64,000 bases of DNA, taken from NCBI RefSeq assembly GCF_000621325.1, contig NZ_JHYQ01000021.1, positions 19,727 through 83,726 on the forward strand. The letters run 5' to 3'. The position numbers and the translations under genes were made by a program. This document shows positions 42,999-52,067 of the stretch, piece after piece. Below the pieces are notes generated by a model. That model made no database searches. It had not been told where the DNA came from and saw nothing but the letters and a program-made list of their open reading frames with translations. This stretch comes from Thiothrix lacustris DSM 21227. GTDB taxonomy: Bacteria; Pseudomonadota; Gammaproteobacteria; Thiotrichales; Thiotrichaceae. The first letter of the stretch is position 1, and the number at the start of each line of letters is the position of its first letter.

Positions 42999-43028
42999 TT
43001 GACAATGCCTCACTGTTTCATGGATAAT
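42999..43028 (+). promoter_or_regulatory. Sigma-70-type promoter for the rpsF operon
   Basis: A consensus -35 box TTGACA (42999-43004) and a -10 box GATAAT (43023-43028) are separated by 18 bp. The start of rpsF follows 83 bp downstream, leaving a leader that could bind the S6:S18 complex, as known for this operon in other bacteria; no specific motif was verified. Confidence 0.6.
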
Positions 43029-43110
43029 TCGGCGCTTTTCTATGGGCTAATGCCCCTGGATCCTTGCCTCACCGTTAGCGGGAGGCTACTTAACCCGAAA
43101 GGAAACCGTC

Positions 43111-43500
43111 ATGAGACATTATGAAATTGTTTTCTTGGTCCACCCGGACCAGAGCGAACAGGTACCTGCGATGGTAGAGCGTTACCGTAGTATGGTACAA
43201 GAAAGCGGTGGTGCTGTTCACCGTCTGGAAGATTGGGGTCGCCGTCAACTGGCTTATCCAATCAACAAGCTGCATAAAGCACACTACGTGCTGATGAACA
43301 TCGAATGCGGCGCGGAAACACTGGCTGAACTGGAAAGCATTTTCCGCTTCAACGACGCGGTTATCCGTAACGTCACCATGCGTTGTGACAAGGCTGTTAC
43401 CGAACCTTCCCCGCTGAGAAAAGACGCGGAAGCTCGTCCTGCCAAGCGTATGCGTGAAGAAGTCCTGTCTGATGATGATGATTCATCTGACGACGAATAA
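43111..43500 (+). CDS. rpsF: 30S ribosomal protein bS6
   Basis: 129 residues, starting [19 protein letters not shown], with [20 protein letters not shown] in the middle; AAAGGAAACC precedes the ATG. It binds S18 in the small subunit. The C-terminus carries an acidic extension ([11 protein letters not shown]). It is the first gene of rpsF-rpsR-rplI. Confidence 0.98.
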   Translation: MRHYEIVFLVHPDQSEQVPAMVERYRSMVQESGGAVHRLEDWGRRQLAYPINKLHKAHYVLMNIECGAETLAELESIFRFNDAVIRNVTMRCDKAVTEPSPLRKDAEARPAKRMREEVLSDDDDSSDDE

Positions 43501-43524
43501 TTACGGTTGATCTGGAGATAATTT

Positions 43525-43752
43525 ATGTCACGTCAATTCCGCCGCAAAAAATATTGCCGTTTCACGGCTGAAAAGATCACCGAGATTGATTACAAAGATC
43601 TCGATATCTTGAAAAGCTTTATTACCGAAACTGGCAAAATCGTTCCTAGCCGCATTACCGGCACCAAAGCGATTTATCAGCGTCAACTGGCAACTGCTAT
43701 CAAGCGTGCACGTTTCCTCGCGCTGCTGCCATACACGGATCAGCACAAATAA
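43525..43752 (+). CDS. rpsR: 30S ribosomal protein bS18
   Basis: 75 residues with the family signature [19 protein letters not shown], 24 bp after rpsF and preceded by GGAG. It partners bS6 in the small subunit platform. Confidence 0.98.
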   Translation: MSRQFRRKKYCRFTAEKITEIDYKDLDILKSFITETGKIVPSRITGTKAIYQRQLATAIKRARFLALLPYTDQHK

Positions 43753-43816
43753 AGTGCTGTAAACAGTCAACTTACGCACAAATGCTCGATGTTTGTGCGC
43801 AGACAAGGTGAGAACG

Positions 43817-44263
43817 ATGGAAATCATTCTTCTAAAGAAAGTAGAAAATCTGGGAACCTTGGGCAGTGTTGTGTCCGTGCGTCCTGGTTATGCCCGCAAC
43901 TACCTGATCCCGCAAGGCAAAGCCCAAATGGCAACTAAAGCCAATAAGGAAGCCTTCGAGGTACGTCGTGCGGAATTGGAAGCTGAAGCCGAAGCAATTC
44001 TGGCAGCCGCTCAAGCACGTCGTGACCAACTGGCTGATATGGTTCTGACCATCACTGGTAAAGCGGGTAACGAAGGCAAATTGTTTGGCTCTGTTTCCAA
44101 TATTGAAATTGCTGAAGCTATTCAAGCTGCTGGCATTGCAGTAGAGCGTCGTGAAATCCGTATGCCGGATGGCGCTATTCGCCACTTGGGTGAATTTGAA
44201 ATCAGCGTACACTTGCACGCTGAAGTTGATACCACCATCAAGGTTGTTGTTGAAGCAGAATAA
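43817..44263 (+). CDS. rplI: 50S ribosomal protein bL9
   Basis: 148 residues starting MEIILLKKVENLGTLGSVV; the ATG at 43817 is supported by AAGGTGAG just upstream, so the open frame from 43793 is not used. The N-terminal domain (VRPGYARNYLIPQGKA), connecting helix and C-terminal domain are complete. It is the last gene of the operon, before a terminator. Confidence 0.98.
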   Translation: MEIILLKKVENLGTLGSVVSVRPGYARNYLIPQGKAQMATKANKEAFEVRRAELEAEAEAILAAAQARRDQLADMVLTITGKAGNEGKLFGSVSNIEIAEAIQAAGIAVERREIRMPDGAIRHLGEFEISVHLHAEVDTTIKVVVEAE

Positions 44264-44289
44264 TTTCTGACTTAACAATGCCTTGAGAG

Positions 44290-44329
44290 AAATACCCTAT
44301 CGTACTTGATTGTGCGGTAGGGTATTTTT
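44290..44329 (+). terminator. Rho-independent terminator after rplI
   Basis: Arms 44290-44302 and 44315-44327 pair over 13 bases with one wobble, around a 12-base loop. The stem ends in a T-rich stretch (TATTTTTG). It separates the ribosomal operon from dnaB. Confidence 0.8.
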
Positions 44330-44395
44330 GTTTATACGCCGTTTCTCGCTACCCTATCGCTAACGTTTCGTTGCAATTTTAGTTAAACTGCACGA

Positions 44396-45778
44396 ATGGC
44401 AGACTCATACGAATCACTGAAAATTCCTCCCCACTCTATTGAAGCCGAACAATCTGTTCTGGGCGGCTTGTTGTTGAGTGGTTTAGCAAACGATAGTACG
44501 GCGTGGGATACCATTGCCGACAAAGTGGTTGAGGGTGACTTTTACCGGCAGGATCACCGTTTAATTTTCCGCGCGATTGCCGATTTAGTGGAAGACAGTA
44601 AACCATTGGATTTGGTTACTGTTTCTGAATGGCTCAAGCAGCGTGGTGATCTAGAAAATGCGGGGGGATTTTCGTATCTTGCGACGATGGCCAAAGATAC
44701 GCCCAGTGCTGCGAATATTAAGGCGTATGCAGAAATCGTGCGTGAAAAATCGGTGTTACGCCAGCTGATTACCGTCGGTACGGGAATTGCTGAGTCCGCT
44801 TTTACAGCGCAAGGTCGCCCTACGAAAGAGTTGTTGGATGAGGCCGAGCAGAAGGTTTTCAAAATTGCTGAGCAGGGAACCAGGCAAGGGCAGGTATTTA
44901 AACCGTTAAAAGGTTTGCTCAAAGTCACGCTGGCGCACATTGAGGAGATGAGTAAGCTCGACAGCAATGTCACGGGCGTTTCGACCGGATACCATGATCT
45001 GGATGATATGACTTCTGGCTTGCAGAAAGGCGACCTAATTATCGTGGCGGGGCGGCCATCGATGGGGAAAACCACTTTTTCGATGAACATCGCCGAATAC
45101 GCAGCGGCACACAAAAAGCTGCCCACTGCCATTTTTAGTATGGAGATGCCCGCCGAACAGTTAACCCTGCGTTTGCTGTCATCCATGGGAAGAGTTGACC
45201 AGACTCGGATTCGGACAGGTAAACTGACCGACGAAGACTGGCCACGTATTGCTACCGCCGTGAAAATTTTCAATGATGTGCCGATGTTCATTGACGATAG
45301 CCCAGCGCTTTCCCCCACGGAAGTCCGCGCCCGCGCCCGCCGTTTGATGCGTGAACACGGGCAGCTAGGCTTGATTGTGTTGGACTACCTACAACTCATG
45401 CAAGTAGGCGGCGGTTCAGATAACCGTACGGCTGAAATTTCGGAAATTTCTCGCTCCCTCAAGTCTTTGGCAAAAGAGCTATCCGTACCGGTTATTGCAC
45501 TGTCACAGCTTAACCGTAGTCTGGAACAACGCCCTAACAAGCGTCCGGTCATGTCGGATTTACGTGAGTCGGGTGCGATTGAACAGGATGCTGACTTAAT
45601 CATCTTCATCTACCGCGATGAGGTCTACAACCCTGAGTCTCCTGATAAAGGTACGGCAGAAATCATTATCGCCAAGCAGCGTAATGGTCCAATTGGTAGT
45701 GTGCGTTTAACGTTCCTTGGCAAATATACCCGTTTCGAGAATTTTACCCCTGACATCTATACGCCAGGATTTGAATAA
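44396..45778 (+). CDS. dnaB: Replicative DNA helicase DnaB
   Basis: 460 residues. The N-terminal helical domain starts PHSIEAEQSVLGGLLL; the RecA-like domain has Walker A GRPSMGKTT, Walker B LIVLDYLQLM and the DnaB motif SDLRESGAIEQDADLIIFIYR. It unwinds DNA at the fork. No ribosome site is evident upstream. It precedes alr, the usual gammaproteobacterial order. Confidence 0.97.
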   Translation: MADSYESLKIPPHSIEAEQSVLGGLLLSGLANDSTAWDTIADKVVEGDFYRQDHRLIFRAIADLVEDSKPLDLVTVSEWLKQRGDLENAGGFSYLATMAKDTPSAANIKAYAEIVREKSVLRQLITVGTGIAESAFTAQGRPTKELLDEAEQKVFKIAEQGTRQGQVFKPLKGLLKVTLAHIEEMSKLDSNVTGVSTGYHDLDDMTSGLQKGDLIIVAGRPSMGKTTFSMNIAEYAAAHKKLPTAIFSMEMPAEQLTLRLLSSMGRVDQTRIRTGKLTDEDWPRIATAVKIFNDVPMFIDDSPALSPTEVRARARRLMREHGQLGLIVLDYLQLMQVGGGSDNRTAEISEISRSLKSLAKELSVPVIALSQLNRSLEQRPNKRPVMSDLRESGAIEQDADLIIFIYRDEVYNPESPDKGTAEIIIAKQRNGPIGSVRLTFLGKYTRFENFTPDIYTPGFE

Positions 45779-45804
45779 TGATTGCAATCCTTTAAAGTGC
45801 CTGA

Positions 45805-46878
45805 ATGAAAAGATCAGCCTGTGCCACCATTGATTCCACCGCCTTACGCCATAATCTTGCGCGTTGCCGAGAGGTTGCGCCCAACAGTTTGGCAATGGCC
45901 GTTATTAAGGCTGATGCTTACGGGCATAATATGCTTAAAACGGCGGAAACCCTGAGCCATGCAAATGGTTTTGCGGTCTCTTGTTTGCAAGAGGCGATCG
46001 AATTACGCCAAGCACGTTTTATTCATCCTATTGTTGTACTACAAGGTTTCAGTGGCTTGCAGGGCATGAAAGCCGCCGCCGAGCACAGGCTGCGCGTGGT
46101 TATTCATGATTTGTCTCAGCTTGAGCTACTGGATAGTGCGCCTGCTTCCATTAAATTGGATGTTGCGTTGAAACTCGATACTGGAATGCACCGCTTAGGA
46201 TTCCCCGTTGAACAGGCGCCTCACTTGTTTGAGCGCTTGGGGAAACACCCGAATATCAAGCCAACGCCATGGCTAATGACGCATATGTCCAGCGCTGATG
46301 AGTTGGATAATCCTAAAACATCCCAGCAATTAGAGCAGTTTTTCAAGTACACCGAAGGTTTACGAGCACCGCGTAGTGTGGGTAATTCAGCGAGTATTCT
46401 TGGTTGGCCACAGACGCATGTTAATTGGGTTCGTCCTGGTATCATGTTGTATGGTTCCTCTCCCTTCGCGAATGGCGACGTTCAGCGTGATGGTTTACAG
46501 CCAGTGATGAGCTTAACAGCACCCTTAATAGCGATTCATACCATTGCTAAGGGTGAAAGCATTGGCTATGGCTCCAGTTGGGTTTGCCCAGAAGATACAC
46601 GTACCGGCGTGGTTGCGATTGGTTACGCGGATGGTTATCCACGCCATGCACCGACAGGCACGCCTGTTTGGATTAATGGTAAGCAAACGCGCCTTTTGGG
46701 GCGGGTGTCGATGGATATGATCGTTATTGATCTAAATGCCATTGAGGCGCGTATTGGTGATCAAGTTGAACTATGGGGTAAACACCTTTCAGTCGACCGT
46801 ATAGCGCAAGCGGCAGGCACCATTAGTTATGAGATTCTGTGTAATGCAGGAAATCTTTGCAGGCATGAATATATTTGA
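45805..46878 (+). CDS. alr: Alanine racemase
   Basis: 357 residues. The PLP-binding Lys35 lies in MAVIKADAYGHN, and the catalytic Tyr in SIGYGSSW; RVSMDMIVIDL and the barrel and C-terminal beta domain are complete. It supplies D-alanine for peptidoglycan. It is 26 bp after dnaB. Confidence 0.97.
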   Translation: MKRSACATIDSTALRHNLARCREVAPNSLAMAVIKADAYGHNMLKTAETLSHANGFAVSCLQEAIELRQARFIHPIVVLQGFSGLQGMKAAAEHRLRVVIHDLSQLELLDSAPASIKLDVALKLDTGMHRLGFPVEQAPHLFERLGKHPNIKPTPWLMTHMSSADELDNPKTSQQLEQFFKYTEGLRAPRSVGNSASILGWPQTHVNWVRPGIMLYGSSPFANGDVQRDGLQPVMSLTAPLIAIHTIAKGESIGYGSSWVCPEDTRTGVVAIGYADGYPRHAPTGTPVWINGKQTRLLGRVSMDMIVIDLNAIEARIGDQVELWGKHLSVDRIAQAAGTISYEILCNAGNLCRHEYI

Positions 46879-46972
46879 TGATATAAGTAAATGCTTATTA
46901 GTGATTGTTTGATAGAAATTTGCTATCCTAATTTTTAATCAAATAAATCTAACTATGGATGGGGCCTTTAGC

Positions 46973-47671
46973 ATGGTAACAACAAAATACGCAGTTCAAA
47001 ATAGCCGCCGTGAGCAAATGAAGCGTGAGCTGATTGGCTTGGTGATAGGAACCACTCTATTAATGGCGGGCATGGCTTTCCTATTTTCCCAAACGCTGGT
47101 GGCGGATGGTGAAACAGTTAGTGATGCTAAACCTGTCATGGCTACGGCCGAATCATCGATTATGCCAGCATCGCCAGTTATGGCTAAAGCAGATATTCCC
47201 GCACTTGCTTCTTTAGATCTTGCTACAGATTCTGCTACAAGCAATCTGGCGGTAGAGCCTGTTAAGATGACACTAACTCCACCAGCGGTTGTAACGCCTG
47301 AAGCCAAAACAGTAGTGTCGGAAACTGTCGAGGCCACTGCGACGATAAAACCCGATGTTCCACCTGTCGAAGAAAAGGTTGCCGCAACGGCAACAGGCTC
47401 AACGGGCTGGATCTATGCTGGGCAGTTTACTGATGGCAAATGGACAGAGCAAGGGCTGAAAATCGGTGCTGAATTGCCCGTCGTAGGCAATAAGTATCCC
47501 TTAGCGTGGTCAGCTACTGTGCGTGAACAGACGCCTAGTAAACACAGCAGTGGCAGCCGTAAATTGGGTAAAGTGGCCGCTAATTTGGCATCTGGAAGCG
47601 AAGTTGAAGTAGTACAGGTCAAAAAATCGGGTACTAAGGGACACGTATGGCTGGAAATTCGCTACCAATAA
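46973..47671 (+). CDS. Membrane-anchored hypothetical protein with C-terminal SH3-like domain
   Basis: I use the ATG at 46973 (MVTTKYAVQNS); another lies six codons upstream. The 232 residues start with one membrane segment (about 21-42, ELIGLVIGTTLLMAGMAFLF), followed by a Thr/Ala/Pro-rich periplasmic linker (about 45-145) and a compact C-terminal domain (GWIYAGQFTDGKWTEQGLKI to VWLEIRYQ) with SH3-like beta character. It may bind peptidoglycan, by analogy with SH3b proteins. A hairpin lies just after the stop. Confidence 0.65.
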   Translation: MVTTKYAVQNSRREQMKRELIGLVIGTTLLMAGMAFLFSQTLVADGETVSDAKPVMATAESSIMPASPVMAKADIPALASLDLATDSATSNLAVEPVKMTLTPPAVVTPEAKTVVSETVEATATIKPDVPPVEEKVAATATGSTGWIYAGQFTDGKWTEQGLKIGAELPVVGNKYPLAWSATVREQTPSKHSSGSRKLGKVAANLASGSEVEVVQVKKSGTKGHVWLEIRYQ

Positions 47672-47698
47672 TCACCGGTATTAAATAGGTGATGTTAA

Positions 47699-47725
47699 AC
47701 TGGCAACTATTTCCTAGTTGCCAGT
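47699..47725. terminator. Terminator-like hairpin before the BaeSR-like genes
   Basis: A perfect 11-bp stem (47699-47709 with 47715-47725) and 5-base loop, 27 bp after the preceding stop codon. No T run follows, so it may instead act in the leader of the downstream kinase gene, which starts 15 bp later. Confidence 0.5.
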
Positions 47726-47740
47726 GTCCAAGCATACATC

Positions 47741-49219
47741 ATGATCTTAAGTATCCGCACCAAACTGTTCATTGCTATTTTTCTCGCCTGCCTACTGATT
47801 GCTAGCGGGCTTGCGGGTATTTTGCAATACCGTTTGAAACGCAGTTTTCTGGACTACCTGAATGAACAGGAAAGCCGTTCCCTTCTTCAGCTAGAAACCC
47901 GTTTGATTGAAGTTTATCAAGTCCGTGGTGATTGGACGGAACTTGAACGTAATTCACAGCTTTGGAGCTCCATTCTCGATACGGCCGTGCGTAGTAGTTT
48001 TTTTCCGGCTAACGGGAATGATGCAGCAGAAGATGACCCTTTACCACAGCCATCATCACCTAGCGCTTATCATGAGCCAGAGGGGATGCCACCGCCTCCA
48101 CCCCGCTCGCATATTGCACAACGCATGGAACGTTTTATCGGGCGTATGGTGCTGTTAGATGCCAAGCGTGAAGTTGTTAAAGGCAGTATCCGCTTTGGCG
48201 TACCCGAAGACCTGCATCAGCTAAAATCCCAAGGCAAAACCATTGGTTATTTGGGTATGCATCGCCGTCAACGCCTGACTGAAAAAGTCGATGTGGACTT
48301 CGCTGACCGCTTGCAACGTACTTTATGGATGGTTGTGTTGTTATTGGCTTTGCCGATGGCAGGCTTATTGTCTTTCTTACTGGCACGTCATTTGGGGCGA
48401 CCGATTCAGGCACTCCGCAAAGGAACCCATCAATTAACAGCGGGTAATTACGCTTCGCGTATGCAGCCGTCAGGCCGTGACGAGCTTGGCCTTTTAACCC
48501 GTGATTTTAATCAGTTGGCAGAGCGTTTACAGAAAAATGAATCATCTCGTAAGCAATGGATTGCGGATATTGCGCATGAACTGCGTACCCCTCTGGCGAT
48601 TTTGCGTGGTGAAATCGAAGCCTTGCAAGATGGTATTAACCAGCCGGATACTCATACCTTAGCCTCGCTTCACCATGAAGTTAGCCATTTACAGCGCTTA
48701 GTGAGCGACTTGTACGACCTGTCCATGTCTGACAGCGGGGCGTTGAGTTACCGTCAGGAAAGCCTCGACCTCATCGCGGTATTGCAAGAAACGCTAACTG
48801 TGCACAGCACCTCACTGGATGAACAACAGTTGAGCGTCGATACCACGGGCTTAAGTCAGCAGCCCGTGTTGATTCAGGGCGATTCACAACGGTTGCAACA
48901 ATTGTTCAAGAACTTGCTGGAAAACAGCCTGCGTTACACCGACAAACCGGGGCAGTTGCATATCAGTACCCAGCTTAAGGCTGGTTGGGTCGACATCTTG
49001 TTTGAAGATTCATCACCAGGCGTTCCTGAGGATTCCTTACCCCGCTTGTTTGAGCGCCTCTATCGGGTCGAAAGTTCGCGTAACCGTGCCACGGGTGGTG
49101 CTGGCCTTGGCTTAAGCATTTGCCGCAATATTGTAGATGCACATGGCGGCAGCATTAGTGCGGCACATTCCACCCTGGGTGGCTTGGAAATTCGGGTACA
49201 CCTACCCCTGCAAAGTTGA
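47741..49219 (+). CDS. BaeS-like sensor histidine kinase
   Basis: 492 residues: membrane helices at about 8-29 and 196-215 flank a periplasmic sensor of about 165 residues with a Pro-rich stretch (PEGMPPPPPRSH). HAMP follows (220-270), then HisKA with His279 (IADIAHELRTPLAIL) and HATPase with NLLENSLRY, and GGAGLGLSICRN. Architecture and neighbours (a BaeR-like regulator, then Spy-like proteins) point to envelope stress sensing. The stop overlaps the regulator start by one base. Confidence 0.88.
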   Translation: MILSIRTKLFIAIFLACLLIASGLAGILQYRLKRSFLDYLNEQESRSLLQLETRLIEVYQVRGDWTELERNSQLWSSILDTAVRSSFFPANGNDAAEDDPLPQPSSPSAYHEPEGMPPPPPRSHIAQRMERFIGRMVLLDAKREVVKGSIRFGVPEDLHQLKSQGKTIGYLGMHRRQRLTEKVDVDFADRLQRTLWMVVLLLALPMAGLLSFLLARHLGRPIQALRKGTHQLTAGNYASRMQPSGRDELGLLTRDFNQLAERLQKNESSRKQWIADIAHELRTPLAILRGEIEALQDGINQPDTHTLASLHHEVSHLQRLVSDLYDLSMSDSGALSYRQESLDLIAVLQETLTVHSTSLDEQQLSVDTTGLSQQPVLIQGDSQRLQQLFKNLLENSLRYTDKPGQLHISTQLKAGWVDILFEDSSPGVPEDSLPRLFERLYRVESSRNRATGGAGLGLSICRNIVDAHGGSISAAHSTLGGLEIRVHLPLQS

Positions 49220-49917
49220 TGGATACCCACATGGAACAGATTCTGATTGTTGAAGATGAGCCTAAAATTGCCGATTTGCTGCAAAAATACCTGCAAAACG
49301 CCAATTACCAGACCCACTGGCTTAATAGTGGTCTTGGGGTAGGGGAATGGGTACGCAAGGAGCAACCGCAGCTTATCCTGCTCGACCTGATGTTACCGGG
49401 GAAAGATGGCTTGGAAGTCTGCAAGGAAATTCGCCAATTTTCCCGTGTACCAATCATCATGCTGACAGCGCGTGTCGAAGAGATCGACCGTCTGCTGGGG
49501 CTGGAGCTGGGGGCGGATGATTACATCTGTAAACCTTTCAGCCCGCGTGAGGTGGTGGCGCGGGTCAAAGCCGTGTTACGGCGCCTGCAAGCATTCACAG
49601 CGCATGAGAGCGACGGCGTTACACTGAGTGCTTCCTTGTTGGAGCTGGATCGTGACCGTTTGCTGGTTAAAGCAGAGCAGGGTGAAATTACCCTGACATT
49701 GGTGGAGTTCGAGTTACTCGCCACCTTAAGGCAACACCCCGGCAGAATCTTTGGCCGCGACCAATTGATGACCAAAGTGTATACCGATAATCGCATTGTG
49801 TCTGACCGTACTATTGACAGTCATATCAAAAAATTACGAAAGAAACTCGCAGAAATCCTTCCAGATCAGGAGCTTATTCATTCAGTCTACTCGGTTGGTT
49901 ACAAGTTCGAGCCGTAA
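49219..49917 (+). CDS. BaeR-like OmpR-family response regulator
   Basis: About 232 residues. The receiver domain has Asp56 in LILLDLMLPGKDG and Lys in DYICKPFSPRE. The C-terminal winged-helix DNA-binding domain has LTLVEFELLATLRQHPGRIF and RTIDSHIKKLRKKL. The ATG at 49219 overlaps the kinase stop (TGATG); a second ATG at 49231 is also possible. It probably activates the Spy-like genes downstream, inferred from order and from the Bae system of enterobacteria. Confidence 0.9.
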   Translation: MDTHMEQILIVEDEPKIADLLQKYLQNANYQTHWLNSGLGVGEWVRKEQPQLILLDLMLPGKDGLEVCKEIRQFSRVPIIMLTARVEEIDRLLGLELGADDYICKPFSPREVVARVKAVLRRLQAFTAHESDGVTLSASLLELDRDRLLVKAEQGEITLTLVEFELLATLRQHPGRIFGRDQLMTKVYTDNRIVSDRTIDSHIKKLRKKLAEILPDQELIHSVYSVGYKFEP

Positions 49918-50054
49918 GGTCGGGCAACACTTCCACATTGTTTGCACAATTGCAGCAAATTTCGTGCGCAATGTGTGCGTAACATCCTCCCCATCGACAG
50001 GCCAAACAGCCTGAAAACAGAAACTCTTAACTAAGTCCTAAAAGGGGAACGAAA

Positions 50055-50471
50055 ATGAAAAAAGCACTTATTGCAACAGCACTACTCGGCGTTATTGGTA
50101 TGTCAGCGGCTTTCGCTGGTCATGGTGGTGGTTTTGGTGACTGCGGTGGTAAAGGTGGTCACGACGGTGGCTTTGGTGGTCGCGGTGGTGATCGCATGGG
50201 CGAAATGCTCACCGAAAAACTGAAGTTGGATGATGCGCAAAAAACCCAGCTTGAAACCATTAAGCAGGAGCAGGGCACTAAAATGGAAGCCTTGCACACT
50301 CAAATGCAAGAGCAAATGAAAGCCTTGCGTGCTGAAAACGAAACCAAAATTGCGGCTATCCTGACGCCTGAACAGGCAGTAACCTTCAAGCAAATGCAGG
50401 ATGACCGCCAAAAACGCCAGCAAGAACGTCTGGAATCCATGAAAAAGCGCCTCGAAAGTGGCACTCTCTAA
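50055..50471 (+). CDS. Spy/CpxP-like periplasmic LTXXQ protein, Gly/His-rich
   Basis: 138 residues with a signal peptide (cleaved after SAAFA), then a Gly/His/Asp-rich segment (about 23-46) that could bind metal, and a helical LTXXQ domain with LKLDDAQKTQLETIK and ILTPEQAVTFKQM. Spy and CpxP are periplasmic chaperones induced by envelope stress. AAAGGGGAACG precedes the ATG. It is followed 40 bp later by a shorter paralogue and preceded by the BaeSR-like pair. Confidence 0.85.
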   Translation: MKKALIATALLGVIGMSAAFAGHGGGFGDCGGKGGHDGGFGGRGGDRMGEMLTEKLKLDDAQKTQLETIKQEQGTKMEALHTQMQEQMKALRAENETKIAAILTPEQAVTFKQMQDDRQKRQQERLESMKKRLESGTL

Positions 50472-50511
50472 ACGACCTACAACATTAATAATTAATTAGG
50501 AAAACTTACTC

Positions 50512-50841
50512 ATGAAAAAAGCACTGATCATCACTTCATTGGTTGCCCTGCTGGGTGCGTCGGCTGTCATGGCTGACCAAGGCTTCGGCGGCGGCAAAGG
50601 CATCGATCGCATGAAAACCTTCCTTGGCCTAAGCGACACGCAAGCGGTACAAGTAGACAGCATCATGCAAGATCAACAAGTCAGAATGAAAGCGTTGCGC
50701 GAAGAAACTAACCAACGCATTCAAGCGCTGTTAACGCCTGAGCAATCGGCTAAATTCCAGCAAATGGAACAGCAACGCGGCGAACGTCAAGGCAACCGTA
50801 TGGGGCGCCAAGGCAATGGAGACGCGCCAGACGGTAACTAA
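50512..50841 (+). CDS. Spy/CpxP-like periplasmic LTXXQ protein, short paralogue
   Basis: 109 residues with a signal peptide (cleaved after SAVMA), one LTXXQ helical repeat (FLGLSDTQAVQVDSIMQ, LLTPEQSAKFQQM) and a Gln/Arg/Gly-rich end. The N-terminus MKKALI matches the preceding gene, which suggests tandem duplication. It probably shares regulation with that gene and with the BaeSR-like system. Confidence 0.82.
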   Translation: MKKALIITSLVALLGASAVMADQGFGGGKGIDRMKTFLGLSDTQAVQVDSIMQDQQVRMKALREETNQRIQALLTPEQSAKFQQMEQQRGERQGNRMGRQGNGDAPDGN

Positions 50842-50904
50842 GTGAGTTGCCATGTTGATTTGAGTTTTTATCGTTTGATTTTTAGTCATATTTCACCTTG
50901 TTTA

Positions 50905-50930
50905 GGGCAGCCTGTTGGCTGCCCATTTTT
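50905..50930 (+). terminator. Rho-independent terminator after the Spy-like genes
   Basis: A perfect 8-bp GC-rich stem (GGGCAGCC with GGCTGCCC) and 4-base loop, followed by ATTTTT. The rest of the 309-base gap (50842-51150) is AT-rich; it presumably includes the promoter of the next gene, though none could be fixed with confidence. Confidence 0.88.
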
Positions 50931-51150
50931 CTGCCATACTAGAAATATTTTTTATTTCAGTTATTTGCAAGCCAAATGTGCTTGGTTATTAATTTGTCTG
51001 ATTCCGATTATCCATTAATAATTTTCAATTTAATTCCATTAAAAATCTGTCTATTTGAAAATATTGACTAGAATTAGCGTGAACATCAGTACTTAAATGG
51101 GTGCTGATAATGTTTATGCATATGAAAAATAATCAGCATGGAAGGTGAAT

Positions 51151-52011
51151 ATGTTGGATAGTCCCTCGGATAATGATGACCTGACCCCAATGCAGGAATA
51201 TGTGATTGCAGGTGGCGTTATTCTGTTGTTTGGGTTGCTGTATGGGTATTTAAACCATGGCTGGAATGGTGAAACAGCCTTGTCTACCGCACAAGCTCCT
51301 ACTCATCAGCGTCTTATGCTGGAGGAGGGGAAATTCTCTGCTGATGCTGTTACCGCCACCACAGAATTGGATGTTGAGGTCAGTAAACCAAGCGTGCCAG
51401 TTCAGGCAAACGTGACACCAAGCGTGACACCAGCGGTTGCAGCTACAACGACAGCCGTCGCTCCTCAAGTGGCATCAACGCCCGCACCAGTGGTACAACA
51501 AACAGGCACGTTAGAAGCTGGCGCTGTAGGCCCAGCTGGCCCAGCCCCTGTTATTCAGGTTGCAGCCCCACAAACCACCGCTTATACCCTCCCGGATGGA
51601 ACCAGCATCGATATTGGTAACAGTAGTTTTGGAGCTACGTTCAGAGATGCTATTGCTAACCATCAGACAGACAAACCGATCGTCTTTGAAGGCATCCAGT
51701 TCGACTCGGGTTCAAGCAAACCGAATGTCGCATCGGGTCAACCACTCAAGGTTGTCATTGCTTTGTTGCACGCTAACCCGAGTATCAAGTTATTGATCCG
51801 TGGGCATACTGATGAAGTCGGTGCAGCCAAAGATAACACCGAGCTGTCACTGGTACGCGCCAACGAAGTGGGTGTGGCATTGGTGCAAGCGGGTATCGAC
51901 CGCAAACGTTTGCGCATTATGGGAATGGGCAGTTCAGAACCCATCAGCATTGATAACACGGATTCTGCGCGTCAGCGCAATCGGCGTATTGATGCGCTGA
52001 TTCTCAAGTAA
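51151..52011 (+). CDS. OmpA-domain inner-membrane-anchored protein
   Basis: The start is the ATG at 51151 with GGAAGG upstream; a GTG lies two codons earlier. The 286 residues begin with a short cytoplasmic acidic stretch, a membrane helix (about 18-35), a Thr/Val/Pro-rich linker and a C-terminal OmpA-like domain with IVFEGIQFDSGSSKP, IRGHTDEVGAAKDN and SARQRNRRIDALI. It should anchor the inner membrane to peptidoglycan. It is 56 bp upstream of the CmpX-like gene and may be co-transcribed with it. Confidence 0.83.
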   Translation: MLDSPSDNDDLTPMQEYVIAGGVILLFGLLYGYLNHGWNGETALSTAQAPTHQRLMLEEGKFSADAVTATTELDVEVSKPSVPVQANVTPSVTPAVAATTTAVAPQVASTPAPVVQQTGTLEAGAVGPAGPAPVIQVAAPQTTAYTLPDGTSIDIGNSSFGATFRDAIANHQTDKPIVFEGIQFDSGSSKPNVASGQPLKVVIALLHANPSIKLLIRGHTDEVGAAKDNTELSLVRANEVGVALVQAGIDRKRLRIMGMGSSEPISIDNTDSARQRNRRIDALILK

Positions 52012-52067
52012 CACAACCCTTGAATGAGTAAATTCATTTCACCACTTTTATTGACAGGAGTAACACT

